DNA of 64,000 nucleotides from Hetaerina americana (GCA_022747635.1 JAKTNV010000010.1:39518237-39582236), one strand, 5' to 3'; positions 1-14,200 are shown, counted from the first letter of the stretch. Notes: generated from the sequence alone by a model not told the origin. Numbers and translations are program-made.

Positions 1-1706
1 TGAAAATGTGTTTTTAAGCACCGCTTGACGTTGACAAATAATTTTATCTTGAGATAACAGGAATTACTACTTAAAAAATTAATGAATACCTGTTAGTTTA
101 CTTATATATTTATGGTATTTTCATGAAAAGTTTGCTCCCTTACTTCCAAGTGCTGTCCTGCTCTTTGTGAAACTTACTCTTTGCTCAATGTCATGTGCTT
201 GTTTTTTCTGGTCATATCTGAAACATTTACATGTCTGGTCAATGATTCTCTGGTCATCTTGCTCCACTATAATGCTCGTTTCCCTTTCACCTCTGTGTGT
301 CTCATATATATGTTCATGTACACCTGGGATGCTTAATTTTGTACTTCAAGACTGATACACCAATTTGTAGTCTTGCTTGGCTTAAGTTTCATCCCTGTTC
401 TGTTATACTTTAAATTTACTCACTGAATGACGTAACTATGTAACTGTGGACGCAAGGTTTTATTTTGCAGTAGATGCTACATGATCAATGTCAAGTAAAT
501 ACCACTGAGTACTCATGTTTATTGGAAGTGATATTGTCTTTTCCATGTAGGATAACATTTCTCATTTTTTCTTAAGAATGATCCTACTTGTGAAAACCAT
601 TGTTTTAGCATACAAGTATTGCTGAGAATTTTTTAGCATGAAAAAAACTGGGGCACTAACTTATTTGAAGCTTTTCTGGCAATGACTACATAAGTTACAA
701 TATTTAGCTCACTTTTTAGCATATCAGGACTTTTTTGGTTAAATTTAAAGCAGTATATGCTTGGAAGATGGGCACCTGTGTTTGTATGCAAAATTAGTTT
801 ATGGATATATAATAATCACAGGAGTTTCAGTAGCAATACTCATGTTTTACCATTCATATATCTGCAGTTCCCTGATTGTATGTATTAGCCAACTCTCCCA
901 GACTAAAATAATTTGTAGTAGTACAGCACAATAACCTGGGTGTTTTTACTTATAGCTGTAAGTAAATTTTGAATTTTCTGTATAATACTCGTGTAGACAA
1001 TAGATTTGTTCAAATATTCAAAAGACTTCTTATGTTTTCTCTTCCCACCCCAAGCAATCAGTAAATGCATGTACATTTAAATTAGTCTTTTTGTCTACTA
1101 ATTCACTTGAAGGTGAAAATTTGACATTGTGGCCTGATTTGCCATCAATAGAAAATTCCTAGTGGGATCCATGAATAACCTAGGAATGCACTTAAATTTT
1201 ACGTCATTATAGTTTTAGTTCCTGGTGGCATTAAAGTTTGTGTTCTAGTTGGTTCCTATTTTGTGATGAACCTTCATGTAGTGATGAATGGAATGTATAA
1301 CTTATGAAAGCTCCTGGGCTTCTCATTGGGAATTTTGATTTTTATTAAATGACAGTCACATCTTATAAAGTTTATTAAACCATCCAAAAAGAGTTTACTC
1401 ATGGCACTAGCAATTCATGAAACCTGTACCATGAACGCTAGTTTAATGTGAAGAAGATGATGTCTGTGCTAGGGGCAAAGTCTTTCAGCTACTTGAGTTA
1501 CATTGTTTCAATTGAAAGGGATGTAGCAGTGATTGTGTTAAACAATTTGATCATATATTGAATTTATTGGGTGAGTAGAAGGCAGCTAATATGCTACTGG
1601 TGGCGTTGTTTTTTCTATGTTTAACTTATGGCTATGGGTATGCTCATGTTTGACTACTGTCTGCTTCTAATGCTTCATTATTTTGGGATTTTTTTGTTTT
1701 TCTCAG
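1..1706. other. Unassigned AT-rich DNA at left edge
   Basis: No exon with conserved-looking protein or splice pairing was found here. The short open frames near 167-355 have no recognisable composition or domain. If the weak candidate exon at 1,707 is real, this would be the last intron of a plus-strand gene that begins left of the window. Confidence 0.4.
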
Positions 1707-1743
1707 AGAGAATGTAATGGAAGATGATGATGGTGTACACTGA
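1707..1743 (+). CDS. Possible terminal exon of a gene entering from the left
   Basis: A pyrimidine-rich tract ends in an AG at 1,705-1,706. It is followed by a short acidic frame ending MEDDDGVH and a TGA at 1,741-1,743. AATAAA signals lie downstream at 1,966-1,971 and 2,926-2,931. This is the form of a last coding exon with a 3' UTR, but 11 codons carry too little information to identify a gene. It may be chance. Confidence 0.18.
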
Positions 1744-3897
1744 CCAAAGAAGAATTTATGTGGTGAAGTGTGATTAAATGTGGCTGTGCTGAAATGTTTT
1801 TATGTGCAAATTTGTTCTGAAAGGATTGAATTGCTAAGTAGGCAAATGAAGTAATTTTAAGTGCAGAAGATGAATCTTGCCTGTCAAGAACTTTTAGTCT
1901 AACATTGTTTCGGTAATCAAATGCTTTTATAGAAAATGTTATATTTTGAACTGGTTAATGGTGCTAATAAATTGGTGACTATAATTGCTTGGAGTAAGTA
2001 CACACTTTTTATCAGTGAGAAAGTATGTTAAGATTATGCAGGGCTTTTTTAAGACTCAATTCTTCATAATGTTGAAAAGAAAATTGGGAAAAAATTTCCA
2101 TTAAGGTAAATGATAGGTAATAAAAAATATTTTGGTAATTTATGTATACATACAAATGAAAATACCATTATTGCTTGTTATAAGGTTGATTATTAGTTCA
2201 AGGAAGTAAGTTTTTTTTTGACTGACTTTTGTATAATTTGCCTTTTTCTAATAGGAGTACTTCATTTACAATACAAGACTATGGCAGTCAGATTGAAAAA
2301 TGACATGGAAAAAAACAACTCACGTAGCCACGATGAAGAAAATAAGAACTCCCCACACTGCTAAAAAAAATGCTTTTGTTATTAACTCAGATAAATACTA
2401 TTCTCATTTACAAGTTCTCTCAATGTTCAAAGTTAAAGCATATCACTGCTCTAATTACTCCCAGCATTGTTTCTTTAGCAGAGTTGTTGAGACAATAGTA
2501 TTCTCATCATCTACAGCTATTTACCTAAGCATGAAGCTTTTGAGGCGATGACGATACTGAATCTAATATGTGCAGGCCTTGTCTGTTCAGGATAAGATGT
2601 CCTAATAGATCTTACACCAATGTGGCAGGAATACTCAGTGTTGTAGTTATTTATTTAATTATTCTGCAGTGTGATGGCTCAATAACAGCTTTTGTCAATC
2701 AAGAATATCATTACATGAGTCATGTTGGCGAACAAAATTTTGTTATAGCACCTAATTTGAACCAGTGAACATGTTAAGTTGCTTTTGCAATGAAAATTCA
2801 GTTGAAAATATGGTGCAATTGTAAAGGCTTTTGATTTTTATGCAGTGAATTTCTAAGTATAATTGAAATTAATTTTGTATATCCTTGATTGGCTATTGAA
2901 AGTTTTGCAATTGTAAAGAAAATGTAATAAAATATTTTTCTTAGTATATGCCAACACCCTTTCATCATTAGAACAACCAAAAGGAAATTTATAGAAGAAC
3001 ATCAGGATTATGCTTTTGAAGAGACATTTGTTGTCTAATCTGTTTGTTGATGCAAAAAATTTCATTTGTCAATTCATCTAATTTGCCTTCAAAAATATTT
3101 CACAAAGTTAAAATTACTGGGTTTATTACTATTGCTGCTTCATTATCATCAAGAAGTACCAATGAATATTCACATGTGCAGCCATCGGTAGTAAAATCTG
3201 CCCCAAATGATTCCGTAACTTCTCTATATGCATGGCATGTTTTAAATAATTGATTGTAACATATTGTACTTATAAGAATATTCATAATTCTAGCATACTG
3301 CTGATACCTGCCAGGGCCCAAAAACAGGTTAGTGACTGAACACATGTTTTTGAAACTGACAAACTTTGAAGGAGATGAGCTGGCCTCTCATGTGTCTCAA
3401 ACTTTAATGTTTGCCCCTATTTCCCAATTCAAAGCAGACAATTTAAGGTTACCAGCCATACTACACCCAAATACATAATTTGGCAAAGCATTATAGATGT
3501 ATTTGCATTGGATTACATCATGAATATTCAATTACTCTCTACTGCTTCAATTCCTTTCTTATTATTAACTTTCTAATGATTGGGACCGCCAAATTAGCTG
3601 ATCACTCCCCTTCAGACGTTTTGGGTTGCCATACATAATGTGAAGCAATGCTGTAGCAAACTCACCACCATGCAACCAAGTTTCAAAGTTAATAAATTAA
3701 ATTTCTTGGGTGACAGAAATACGTATTCTAATGAATTAAATATAACCTGTATATTAATATAACCAACATTTATCAATCACTAATATAGTACCGAGGGTTA
3801 GATAATGGTTTTCTCACTAAGGCCATATATTAATCCATCAGTAAGTTAATTGATGCTTGCCTTAGCCATGATACACTATAATTGGTTAAGTTTCCTC
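1744..3897. other. Unassigned AT-rich DNA
   Basis: No recognisable coding sequence or element was found. It could be the 3' UTR of a gene coming from the left (AATAAA at 2,926) or plain intergenic DNA. Open frames of 60-83 codons on both strands look random. Confidence 0.4.
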
Positions 3898-4092
3898 AAC
3901 CCAGTGGCGGCGGGGTAACGTTCTTGTTTGCCAACCCAGATGTCACAGGTCCAATTCCCCACCTTGGTGTTTTTCCTCCACCTAGGGCTTGGGTGTATGC
4001 AATTGTCAAATTGTTAAATCAATGTTCACGGTCCAATGTAAAGGTTGAAGTGCTGTTTTCAGACTAATGCAATCTAAATAAATAAATAAACC
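3898..4092 (+). repeat. tRNA-derived SINE (family 1), plus copy
   Basis: This copy aligns by eye with the reverse complement of 24,796-24,981. Shared blocks include a tRNA-like head with a decayed B box (near CAGGTCCAATTCC), the segment TTTTCCTCCACCTAGGGCTT, and a tail reading GTGCTGTTTT then CAGACTAA then AAATAAATAAATAAA. A Pol III-type head with a simple A-rich tail and two dispersed copies fits a tRNA-derived SINE. Confidence 0.65.
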
Positions 4093-5093
4093 CGTTACAG
4101 CTTAAGGAAAAATTTCTTAATACAGTCAATCTTAAAAAGGTCATAAGAAGCTCAATTTCTCCTTTCCATAAAATTCAATAGCTGTTGATACCACATACCG
4201 AGCTATCTGTACCTAGATAATTAGTTTATTTTTCTATTAAAATAATATTTTAGATGACTGATGGATATTGCCTGGACAGAAAATCCATTATCCAACATTA
4301 ATGAACTGGTTAGGCAGAAAAAAGATCCAGAAATAGATTTAGTACAATATATTTAAGACACACTGAGCTGCAGCAACCACTGCAACATTATCCAATGTCC
4401 TTCAAGAAATTCACAACACCACTCACAATTTTGTTAAAAATTCTTCCCCTAGACACATAACTCAAGATATTCAATAAAAATCACAATTGGAGTAAGTTAA
4501 TCAGTATCATTAAAAGCATAACTGAAAATCATGTTCAAATGCTTATTATAAGAATGAAACAATATTGGAATGTAAGTACATGATGCATCTGATAAGTACA
4601 AGTTACATTAAAAGTACAACATCAGAGACTACTAGTGACTTAAAAGGCAACTTAATGGCCAAGATGAGGTTCTGTCGAAACATAAAATCTTATCACGCAC
4701 TAAAACAATGCCCCCAAAAATTCATTATGCAATTAAAACTAAATACAATGCTCACTCAAAGGGAGCAAGCAGAATTTAACAAAATAATCAAAAATCAACA
4801 AATGTGAAAATGAGAACTATTATAATACAAAAAAATAATACTTACAGCAGGACTAATATGATAACTCTCAGGCTCAGATAAATCCTTAGGCTTCAATTGG
4901 TCAACAATACCAATCTAAAGTTATGCCTGGGAACACTAAAATTATGCACCCACTAGTCATGAATATCATGAAAATTGTAAAACAAAAATGGTGGGAACCA
5001 AATTCACAAACAAAAAATTAAACAAAACACATAACATTAATTCCTCACAAACAAAAAAACTAAAACAAAATGGCACCTTAATATTTGAAAATG
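4093..5093 (-). other. Region downstream of acid phosphatase, possible 3' UTR
   Basis: This lies directly beyond the downstream stop codon of the acid phosphatase gene (minus strand). A minus-strand AATAAA is present at 4,225-4,230 and could end the longer transcript. No other gene was seen. Confidence 0.35.
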
Positions 5094-5218
5094 TCATGGA
5101 CCCTCAGTACTAAGTTTATAGTACCAGTGTGGTGAATCACGACGCCGACACCAATAGACAAGTACAGCAATCACGGATAATGCCAAAAGGAAAGCAGTGA
5201 CACCAGATGTAATGACAG
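5094..5218 (-). CDS. Acid phosphatase exon 8, second transmembrane tail
   Basis: After a T-rich tract and an ACAG acceptor the frame reads [15 protein letters not shown] and on to VYWCRRR, then a short tail ending YYKLSTEGP and a TGA. A transmembrane helix, three arginines and a tyrosine-containing cytoplasmic tail are the usual end of lysosomal acid phosphatases. The exon requires a phase 1 donor, which exon 7 provides at 7,796. Confidence 0.75.
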
Positions 5219-8200
5219 CTGTAAAAATAACATATCAGTTGAAACAGATTCCTTAAAATTGTGCTTTAACATAAAATGAAAAAATAAGAGAAAGGAAACT
5301 ACTTGGCAATTCCTCATACACAATTTCTTTGTAGGAGTATCACTACAAAAAATTATCATGGTGATATCGCAAATTGACAAAGATAAAGATCAGGATCATT
5401 CTCATGATTGCGACTTATCTGCAATGATGTTGCACAGCAACAAAACTTAGGTAATTGTGTACATGGAATTAAAAAGTTGTTTCTTTTCACTATAAAGTAA
5501 TTCTGCCAGGTTATGTAAGGAACCATTTTGATCAGCAAATACCAAATTGTAAGACTTTCATTTTCAAAGGACTAACACAAATGAGGTAGGTTCTTAAAGT
5601 TCTGTAATTCATCACCTTAAATAAAAACTCAAGCTCTTATCAGGAGAGATCTACTTGATCTTTTGCCCAGACTGGACACTCAACTGAAGTGATCGCATCC
5701 CTTTGATGTGATACTTGATGCACACACACCACTGTATTTATAGGATTTGATACCTAGTGGCCAAATACACAGATTAAATTGCACCCTCACCACTTTAAGA
5801 TTGACAGTGTGGTAACATTAAAACATGCATTATCACGAACTGAGAATAGGGTGTAACCAGAGTTGAACTTTTTGTATTTTCAATTTAATTAGGGTGGCGA
5901 ACTGGAAAATCCAGTGAAAAAAAACCTTCAAACCTTTTTTTATAGAACACCAGCCACCTTTGTATTGTGTTGAAGAGGATCAAAAGAAAAAAAATTCACA
6001 GGGCTGTTTCTGAAGTACACTAACTTTTCCAGATAGTCAACACCCAAAATAAATTCCATGACTTTCCCAGATAGGTGGCAACTTTATTTCCATACACATA
6101 CCACAAAAATTAATCAGTTTTAATTAAAATAAATATAAAATTTTAAAGTTTTGGAAATGTATATTTGTAATGATATTTACTATAATATTATTTTCAAAGG
6201 TAATACATGCATTAATGATCTAAAAAATTACAATACTATGAACATGCAAAACCATACATACAACTTCTAATAAGAGATAATTTATATGATTGTGACTTAG
6301 TTTATTATTACAACTGTTGACAGTTGAATACCTATCCATTCACCAGAACTAAAATAATTATCACTAGAACCAACAAATAGTGGACCCAACCAATTGGTAA
6401 ACAAAATATGCACTTACACTACAGGAATAGGCATGAATTAATGAATTTGCATCACATTTTTCTCCATAAAATTCATGTTAAAACGCCAGGACAAACAAAA
6501 TGGCTGGCAGCATAATATATTCATCAATAGTTTTTGCAGACAAATAAGTGGCTTAATTGTCATCGGATTTCCAGTATTTTCAGTTGTCTGTTTCAAACAA
6601 ATTCTACTACTGTAAAATACCTCTCACACCTGTTCATGTTTCTGCGATTCTAAGTTAAGTAATGAAGTTTGACCATAATGTTGAAAGGGGGCAAAAGAAA
6701 AGAGTACATAGCTACTAAAGGCCATAGTCTTCTTGGCAAATGCTGTTTGATAGCATGGGAGAACATAAAAGATTGAGAATCTAGAGAATCTATCCTCAAC
6801 ACTACTCAATTCTTGGCAGATGGAAAATCATCTCGACCTCAAGCACTAATGGAAAAGAGGAGTGGGAAGAGATTACCAATGCCATTGCCAGCGAGACCTC
6901 CAGGGAACAAAAACTGCACGTAACTGAGTTATATGACGACATGCCTTGCCGTTTTTTAAGCGGCTTTTTTTCAGAGGTTGCCTAGTTGGGCTTATGCTCT
7001 GGGTCACAATATTTAGTTCCTATATCTTCCTGGAGCACCAGCGTCGTTGTATTTCCCTCTTTGAGTTATAGTGAGTTATTGAGCTATAGTGACTATATAG
7101 TGTATCTTTATTGCTGACTTTCTCCTTCAGCCTACCATCCTCTCCCGTTTGGCCTACAACTAAAATTATGGATAGATTAAAAATCAACTTTCATAACTAT
7201 TTTTGTTGATTAAATGCTGTAATTTTCTCCAAGTTTTCATTTTTTCCAATTCACTTTGAGATCACAACATCGCTGTCACGGTAATATCACAATGATTGTC
7301 TGAAAAAATTAATTGAAATTGTAAAGGAGAATTGTAAGTTTATCTTGACAATGACACTGTGCCATCAAAATAGGCTGGAGCAATATAATCGTGTGGAAAA
7401 TTTAAAGGTTTAATACCATCAATAGCTATCACACTAATCTACAACATTAAGCCTGAGGGAATCATTACACAATTTCAAGTCTGTCTGAACAAAGGTTACA
7501 AGGTAGAATTTAGAATTCCATTTTTGAAAGCAAATGACTCTTAAAACTTCAGGTGAGACTGGGACTTGCTTGAAATCCGAGAGACTTCCCATAACCGTGT
7601 AACTTTTTAATGATTAAGCCAAATTTTAATCAACACCCTAAATCTAAAAGTACAAGTAAACAAACAACAAGAGGTCACCAGAGAGCAATGCCCTTTCAAA
7701 CTATCATGCCTCTTAATGACCGTTTCGTTTTGAAAGAGTGGTTCAAATAGCCTAAATATGAAGACATGCAAATCAATAATAATAAAATAAACCCACCAAT
7801 TATAGCCACATCATGGAGAGGCAATTGGGCTGAGAGTCCAAATACATTAATTATAGAATCATCATTAGTCTGCAATGAACATTCAGTCTTCCAATCTATT
7901 GGTATGATTGGGCTCATTATCTCCACAAATCGATCCAATGGACAATTCTGAAGGCATCCAGGAATGGTCATCTGTATCACATCATCAGCTTGTGTGCCAT
8001 TTTTAAATAAAAGCTGCGGAAGAAAGTAAAAATTCATGCATTATTCTACATAACAAAAGAGGTAGCATTTTGGGAGATGGTTGAGGCTGATACTTTGTGG
8101 AAATCTATTTGTAAAGCAAGAAGACAGAATCAAAGACTTAGCATTTCTACAGGAAAGAATTTATAGTTGCCAACTACTTTTGCTACAGTGTAGCATCACC

Positions 8201-11200
8201 TGGACTGATTTCAAGAATATACTTCACACTTTCAGGCTTCACTTAGTGAAATTGTTTGATGTTCATATTAAAAGAGAGTGATTTGGCACCACCACCTCTT
8301 CTTCCTTTAACCGAAAAAGCCAAGACCACCGAATTTTAAGTCCCAGGAAACCCCCCCCCCCACCTTCAATTTCCCCCTTTCCTCTGTCCGATGGGTATAT
8401 AGTATATTCAACAGCTGTGTGTGTCACTTGTACCTGATGATACCGCAAGTCTGTGAAATGCGTTTTACTGTGTAATAAAGTCTGTAAAAAATGACAAACC
8501 CTTTTAATATGATTACAAGTAGTTCACACTCATTTATACATTGCCATTGGGTGGGGTTCGGCAGGGGGTTGTGGAGAGTAGTCAGAGTCTTTTTCCATCA
8601 AACGTTAGGAGTTTTAAGGATAGGTATTAGGCAGCCACTGGGCAGAGAACCAGGCCATAAATGTTACTGTGTCTCTGTGCAATATAGGTCAGTAAAAGAT
8701 GTGGACAGCATGACATTGGACTACAATAGTGGGTGAAGTTTCACGGTAAGTGATTTCAGGTGGGGTGTGATGTTGGATGGCATGATTTTGGATGGATACC
8801 ATGTTGGACAGTGTACGATTATGGACAGGGTGTGATACTGGGCCATATCTGATGGCACTTAATTCATACTTTCCTTTAGTACCCTTGTATGGAGCAGCTT
8901 AGTATTGATTTTTTCATGTGCTTTGTTATTGTTCTGAGGTACAATCAATTGTGATTCTGGGGACTTTTATGCCACCTGACGATGTCTGTAGGCATATGTA
9001 TTTTAATAATAATAATTGAGTGTTGATCTGAAAAATGCATTGTCAAGGATACCTACAGTCCTATCCATACCAAATATCTAAGTGGTGTGATTAGAATTCC
9101 GTGAGAAAAGGAATGGTGTCCAACAAACAAACAAAGAAACTGATCCCACACATGAATAATACACAAATGCCATATATAACTTAATACACAGTGACCTGCT
9201 CCTCACATACCATGCGAGGTAGCAAAATCAATGGCAAGAAAAATTGGGCCTATGAAGGGGGCCAGTCCAAGCTTCAACATAATGTTCTTTGTACAAAGCA
9301 GTCTCATAACATTGCTTTGTGCAATACAGTAAACTCTTGATTATCCATGCTGATGAATGAAAGATGAAGTATGGACAATATAAATACATGGAATATATGG
9401 TTGTGAAATAAATGAATATACACAGAAACTCTTTTCCATTTTGCATGATTTAGTTTGGAGTTTTTTAGTGGTGGAAAGAACATTTTTTCCATTTTATTAG
9501 GGTAGAATTATGGAGTTACAAGAACTATCATAGTGTTAATGGCAGGCAAAAGATGATTTTAATACAGATCACTAATACAGATTCATATTTGTCATGTGAT
9601 ACCAATATAAATAACGCAGTGTAGGTTATTAACAAGTTATTTGTTGCATAGTAAAAATATGCCCGCCTTATAGTCCTGAGAATATAGAAATCTCAGGACT
9701 AATGAATGTGAGGCAAACAGTAATCGGAGCATACAGATAATACAAAAATGTTTCAATCAAAACATTAAATACTATTGACAAATTTATACTATATGAAGTT
9801 AAAAACTTTTAAGAAAGCCCAGATATTTCAAGCGTGTATTTTTTTTAAAGTATGTCTGAGCATTTGATTATCTTTATGATTGAAATTTCATTAAAATTTT
9901 GGGATGCTGGAAAGAGTCCCGATTATTGTGAATTTCCTGCATATTGAAGAGATTCTTTCTTGAACAATGATTTTTGCAAATTTCCATATACACTGTGGAG
10001 GAGATAAAACAAAAATTGCTAGAAGGCCTAAAGGAAATCCCGATAAATGAATTTCAGAAATGTTTCAAACAATGGAAGCATCATTTAGAGAAGTGCATTG
10101 TGGTCAATGGGGAATACTTAGAAGGTGAACAAAATTTAATGAAAATATATTGAGAAATAAAGAATCTATTACAATATTCCCATTATTTTTGGGTCCCTCT
10201 CGTACACGTCCCAACTCCAGATTCTAACAAATACCCTAATTTTTTTTAAATCTGACTCCCTTCTTGGTATATGTATACATTTTCTTACTACTCAGATAGT
10301 CACTCTGATTTGGAAAAACAAATACCAAACATGAAGAAACTGAACTTGAGATTTTACTCAATTAAAAAAACGTAAGCTGGAAACTTCTGCTTTGAATTAT
10401 TATAGCCAGTCCACCATGCATGGTAAGCTTTATGAAAGTACAAAGACTGAATATCCCTACATTTCTTAGCTTCATCAAACAAGACAGCCAACACTACATT
10501 AAACTGTTTTGAATCCTGAACATTATTTAAGATCTAAATAAAGAATATAAACACAACTTGCAACTTTCTTCACTTCTTAACTTTATCCCCACACTACAAC
10601 CTACATATAAAATACCCCTTTACATTAGTTAGAGCCAAAAAAAAACTTAAGAGTAGCCTTGCATGGATAACTCCCTTTTTTGGGTGAAATAAAGGAAATA
10701 AGATTTCTTCTTTCCCATAATATTTAGGTGCTCATTATAGAACATTTTGTTCATCTTTAAAATAAGAGTCTCATCATTATCCATGTTAGTGTGAAAAAAT
10801 AATGCAATATTATAGTTTTTAATTTAGGTACTAAAGAAATTCATGAACCAATAATTAATTCTATACTTACCAAAACATAATAATCATCATTAGAAGATCG
10901 GTGAAGTTCAAGTAAAATTGTTGAAGTGTATGGTGGAGAGAAAGGTGGGTCGAAAACACCAAAAGTCATCAGAAGATTTGCTATTGTTGTATCATGACCT
11001 GAATAAATGAATAGTTTCCGATTGGGTGGAGACAGAGTTGCATCTTTCTTCTTTATGAAATGGTTCACCATTTCTCCAACTAAATTCCCTGTAAGAAAAA
11101 TTAATCTTAAAAAAAAGAACCAAAATATTGCCAAATTAATAATAAGAAAAAGTGTTTCACTCAACATGAAAAAATAAGAAAGGGGAATACCCTACTGCAA

Positions 11201-14200
11201 TATTTTACGATGCCAATAATACAGATGTCCAAAATGAAAATTGCACAATTAAAAGGGTGCTTGAAAGAAAGCAAATACAAAATTTGCCATCATTATCCGT
11301 CAAAACACTGTAAAACTCATGTTTTTGATGTTTTTCAACATTTCAAGAACTCAAAATTAGTTTGTGCAAGCAAATGAAAACAGCACTCAATATTTTTGTC
11401 AATTATGCTATGTTCGCTAGAGAATTCAGCATTGTTTTCACTGTGAAATGGGTAAATCGTAATTACAAATAAAATGAGTAAAAAGAGTATTTTTAAACCT
11501 AAGCAACATAATAAAATCAAGTGGTATGATAAGCATGACAGAGTGCATACCTTTTTTCAACCTGAGTTGTTACACTGCCTTTTCTAGTTGTGCAGCTACC
11601 TCAGAGTTATACTCTTCTACTTGAGACACATGACTCACACACTCTGATCTTCAATATTTTACAAAGAATCAAAATCTTTTAAAAAATTGCTATATTATAG
11701 ATTTCCCTCCCATGGACTACAACCATGACTTGGTGGAAGGGCTTGTGCATTCCCATGACCCCTAGAGCTGTGCTGGCGTGAGTAATGATAATTGCTCCTG
11801 GTAGGATCACCCATGCCGGATAGGTCAAAGGTTAGGGGCCAAATGACAGATAGTCCACGCAGTATCTGTTCCTCACTGAGGTAAATGCAAAGGCATCTGA
11901 AACCGGTGGGACAGCCATTGAGTGATGGCTTCATGATAACAACACTATTGAGGAATGCAATGGGAAACAACCTCAATTATTTTCCCAAGATTTTCATGAT
12001 GGGCAGTATGGAGAAAATGAGTCCTGGCAACTACAGGGTCATGCCTAGGAACAGGAGAGGCAAGGCTTCTGCAGCAGTCATCTCATCTCACAAAAGCCTT
12101 GCAAAGCATAACCAACTGCAGCAGCACAGAGGACCGAATTAGTTAGAATTGGAACTTGGAATGTTTGGACAATGTTGAGGAGACAAAAATTAGAAAATAT
12201 AAAGCGAGAGATTGAAAGAGGAAATATAGATATTAAAGGTCTTTGCAAGGTGAGATGGAAGGACAGCAGGGATTACTGGAATGATAGCTATCAGTTATTA
12301 CACTGGAGTAGACTAGAGCCACCGAGGGATTGCCATAACACTGAATAAAAAAGGCCAAAGCATAGCCAACATAGAGCAAGCAACAGATAGAATATTACTA
12401 CTTGAGGTAAAAGCAGAACCGAGGAACTCAACCATTCTTTAGGTATACATGCCACCAAGCAATCTTATAAGGAGGAACAAGTCGATAGGGTATAAGATCA
12501 ATTAGAGGACATAATCGTGTGCGCTCCTGCAGGGAAACATTTGATAGAGATGGGGGATTGGAATGCAACAGTAGGCAAAGGAAAAGATGGTGATGAGGCC
12601 GGATTTAGGGTGGATAGTGATGAGATGGGGGAGGTACAGTTTAGTTACTGAACATGTAAGGAATGCAATTGAATTCTGCAGGAGAAGGATTAGTGAGTAA
12701 ATTACTTAAAACTTTGATATGGAGCCGAGTTATGTATGGTGTAGAACAATGGTCACTGTAGCAGGAGGATAGACGTAGATTGAAGGGTTTTGAAATGTGG
12801 GCGTGGAGAAGGATCGAGTAGATGAAATGGACCAAAAGGAAAACAAATTAGGTATGGTGGGAGAAGATAGGGGATTGTTGAAAGAAATCATAAGGAGGCA
12901 GGAAAAATTGATGAAAAGTATATTGATCGGCAGTGGGACGTTGAAGACTGCAATAGAGGGGAGAATTTTAGGAAAACAAGGAATGGACAGGAATATGATA
13001 GGGACGTTGGATGCGATGAAGAGAGGGAGGAAGTACACAGAGATGAAGGACTTGTTGTAGAGTAGGATGTTGGGTTATACTTTGTTAGAAGAAACAAATT
13101 ATTTATTTGGTAGTTTTGTCCATCAAAAACCTACCATAACTGGTAGATTACTAATAATAATAATTATTATTATACCCATTTTAAGCCTCTGCAGCTCCTT
13201 GGTGTATGCTGGGAGAGAAAAACTGAAAGCTGCTAAATATTTCATCTTGTCCGGATACACAGTCTTGGTCCAGTCAGGAAGTGTGAGATTATATCTTTTC
13301 TACAAGAATAAGATAAAAATTTCATTTTTAAATACATGATGAATTACATTGAAATGATTACTTGTTCACATCAATTTCCTTCAATTCCTGACATTAAATT
13401 TATAACCATGGCGATTAGCCTGAAAATCACCTTGTTAAGAGAGAATAGCTCACTTGGTGTTTAACCCTATGACAGTGATATTCAGACTGAGTGAGGAAGA
13501 ACAGTTCTGCCTGCATTTTCTCAACGGGTTTTCATAACATGCAAGCTACAGTTTATGTTTACCTGAAGTATGCAGAGGCACTTTCTATTTTACTTGTGCT
13601 TTCACATTAGGCAAATTTTCTTATCAACATGCACAATAAACACCCCAATTTCAATTTTTCTGATTGCTTAACCTCATCCCTCCTACTTTCATTATAAATT
13701 ATATTTACTTTGAGGGAAGAGAGTAACTGTACATTTTAGATGGAAACACATTCTACCTTCTGTCACCATTACCAGAGTTAACTCACAAAACAGATGCAAA
13801 CCTGTATTATATCAGCACAAAATGTTTCAATCAACTGTCGAAAATAGCATTGCTTCTTCAAACACCAAAGAAGAGTACTCCTAAATTTCACGAGATGCAG
13901 AATATAACTTATCAAGCAAAGACACATCCAATGATAAGCTGACACAAAGTAAGTTCAATGGCCTCATCAGGGATTGAGAACTAAAATTTCCTAAAAATGC
14001 AGCAGAACTCCTGGCATTACCAACACAACAGTGAAATTATCTACTCAATCGGTGACATTTCCATTTTCTATTTATTACGACTGCAACACCAGACAGACCA
14101 CACCAAAAATCATCACAACATATTTGTTACCACCAGGTAAATGGAATGAGAGAAGCTCTACCACATCCCCCACACAGCCTACATGTACAAAGGAGCCTTA

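Larger units (their letters stand above)
8014..10870. other. Acid phosphatase intron 6
   Basis: This intron is 2,857 bp. It carries a C homopolymer near 8,350, a Penelope-like ribozyme remnant at 8,385-8,490 and a degenerate minisatellite at 8,698-8,850. The rest is AT-rich and unassigned. Confidence 0.55.

Noticed and set aside
167..355. Cysteine-rich 62-codon frame at left edge
   Set aside because: Composition is what T-rich DNA gives by chance; no signal peptide or splice context supports it.
8263..8448. Glycine-rich minus-strand frame
   Set aside because: It comes from a C homopolymer at about 8,350 and has no other protein feature.
12730..13097. Minus-strand proline/serine-rich frames in phosphatase intron 5
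   Set aside because: Antisense shadow of LINE A copy 1.
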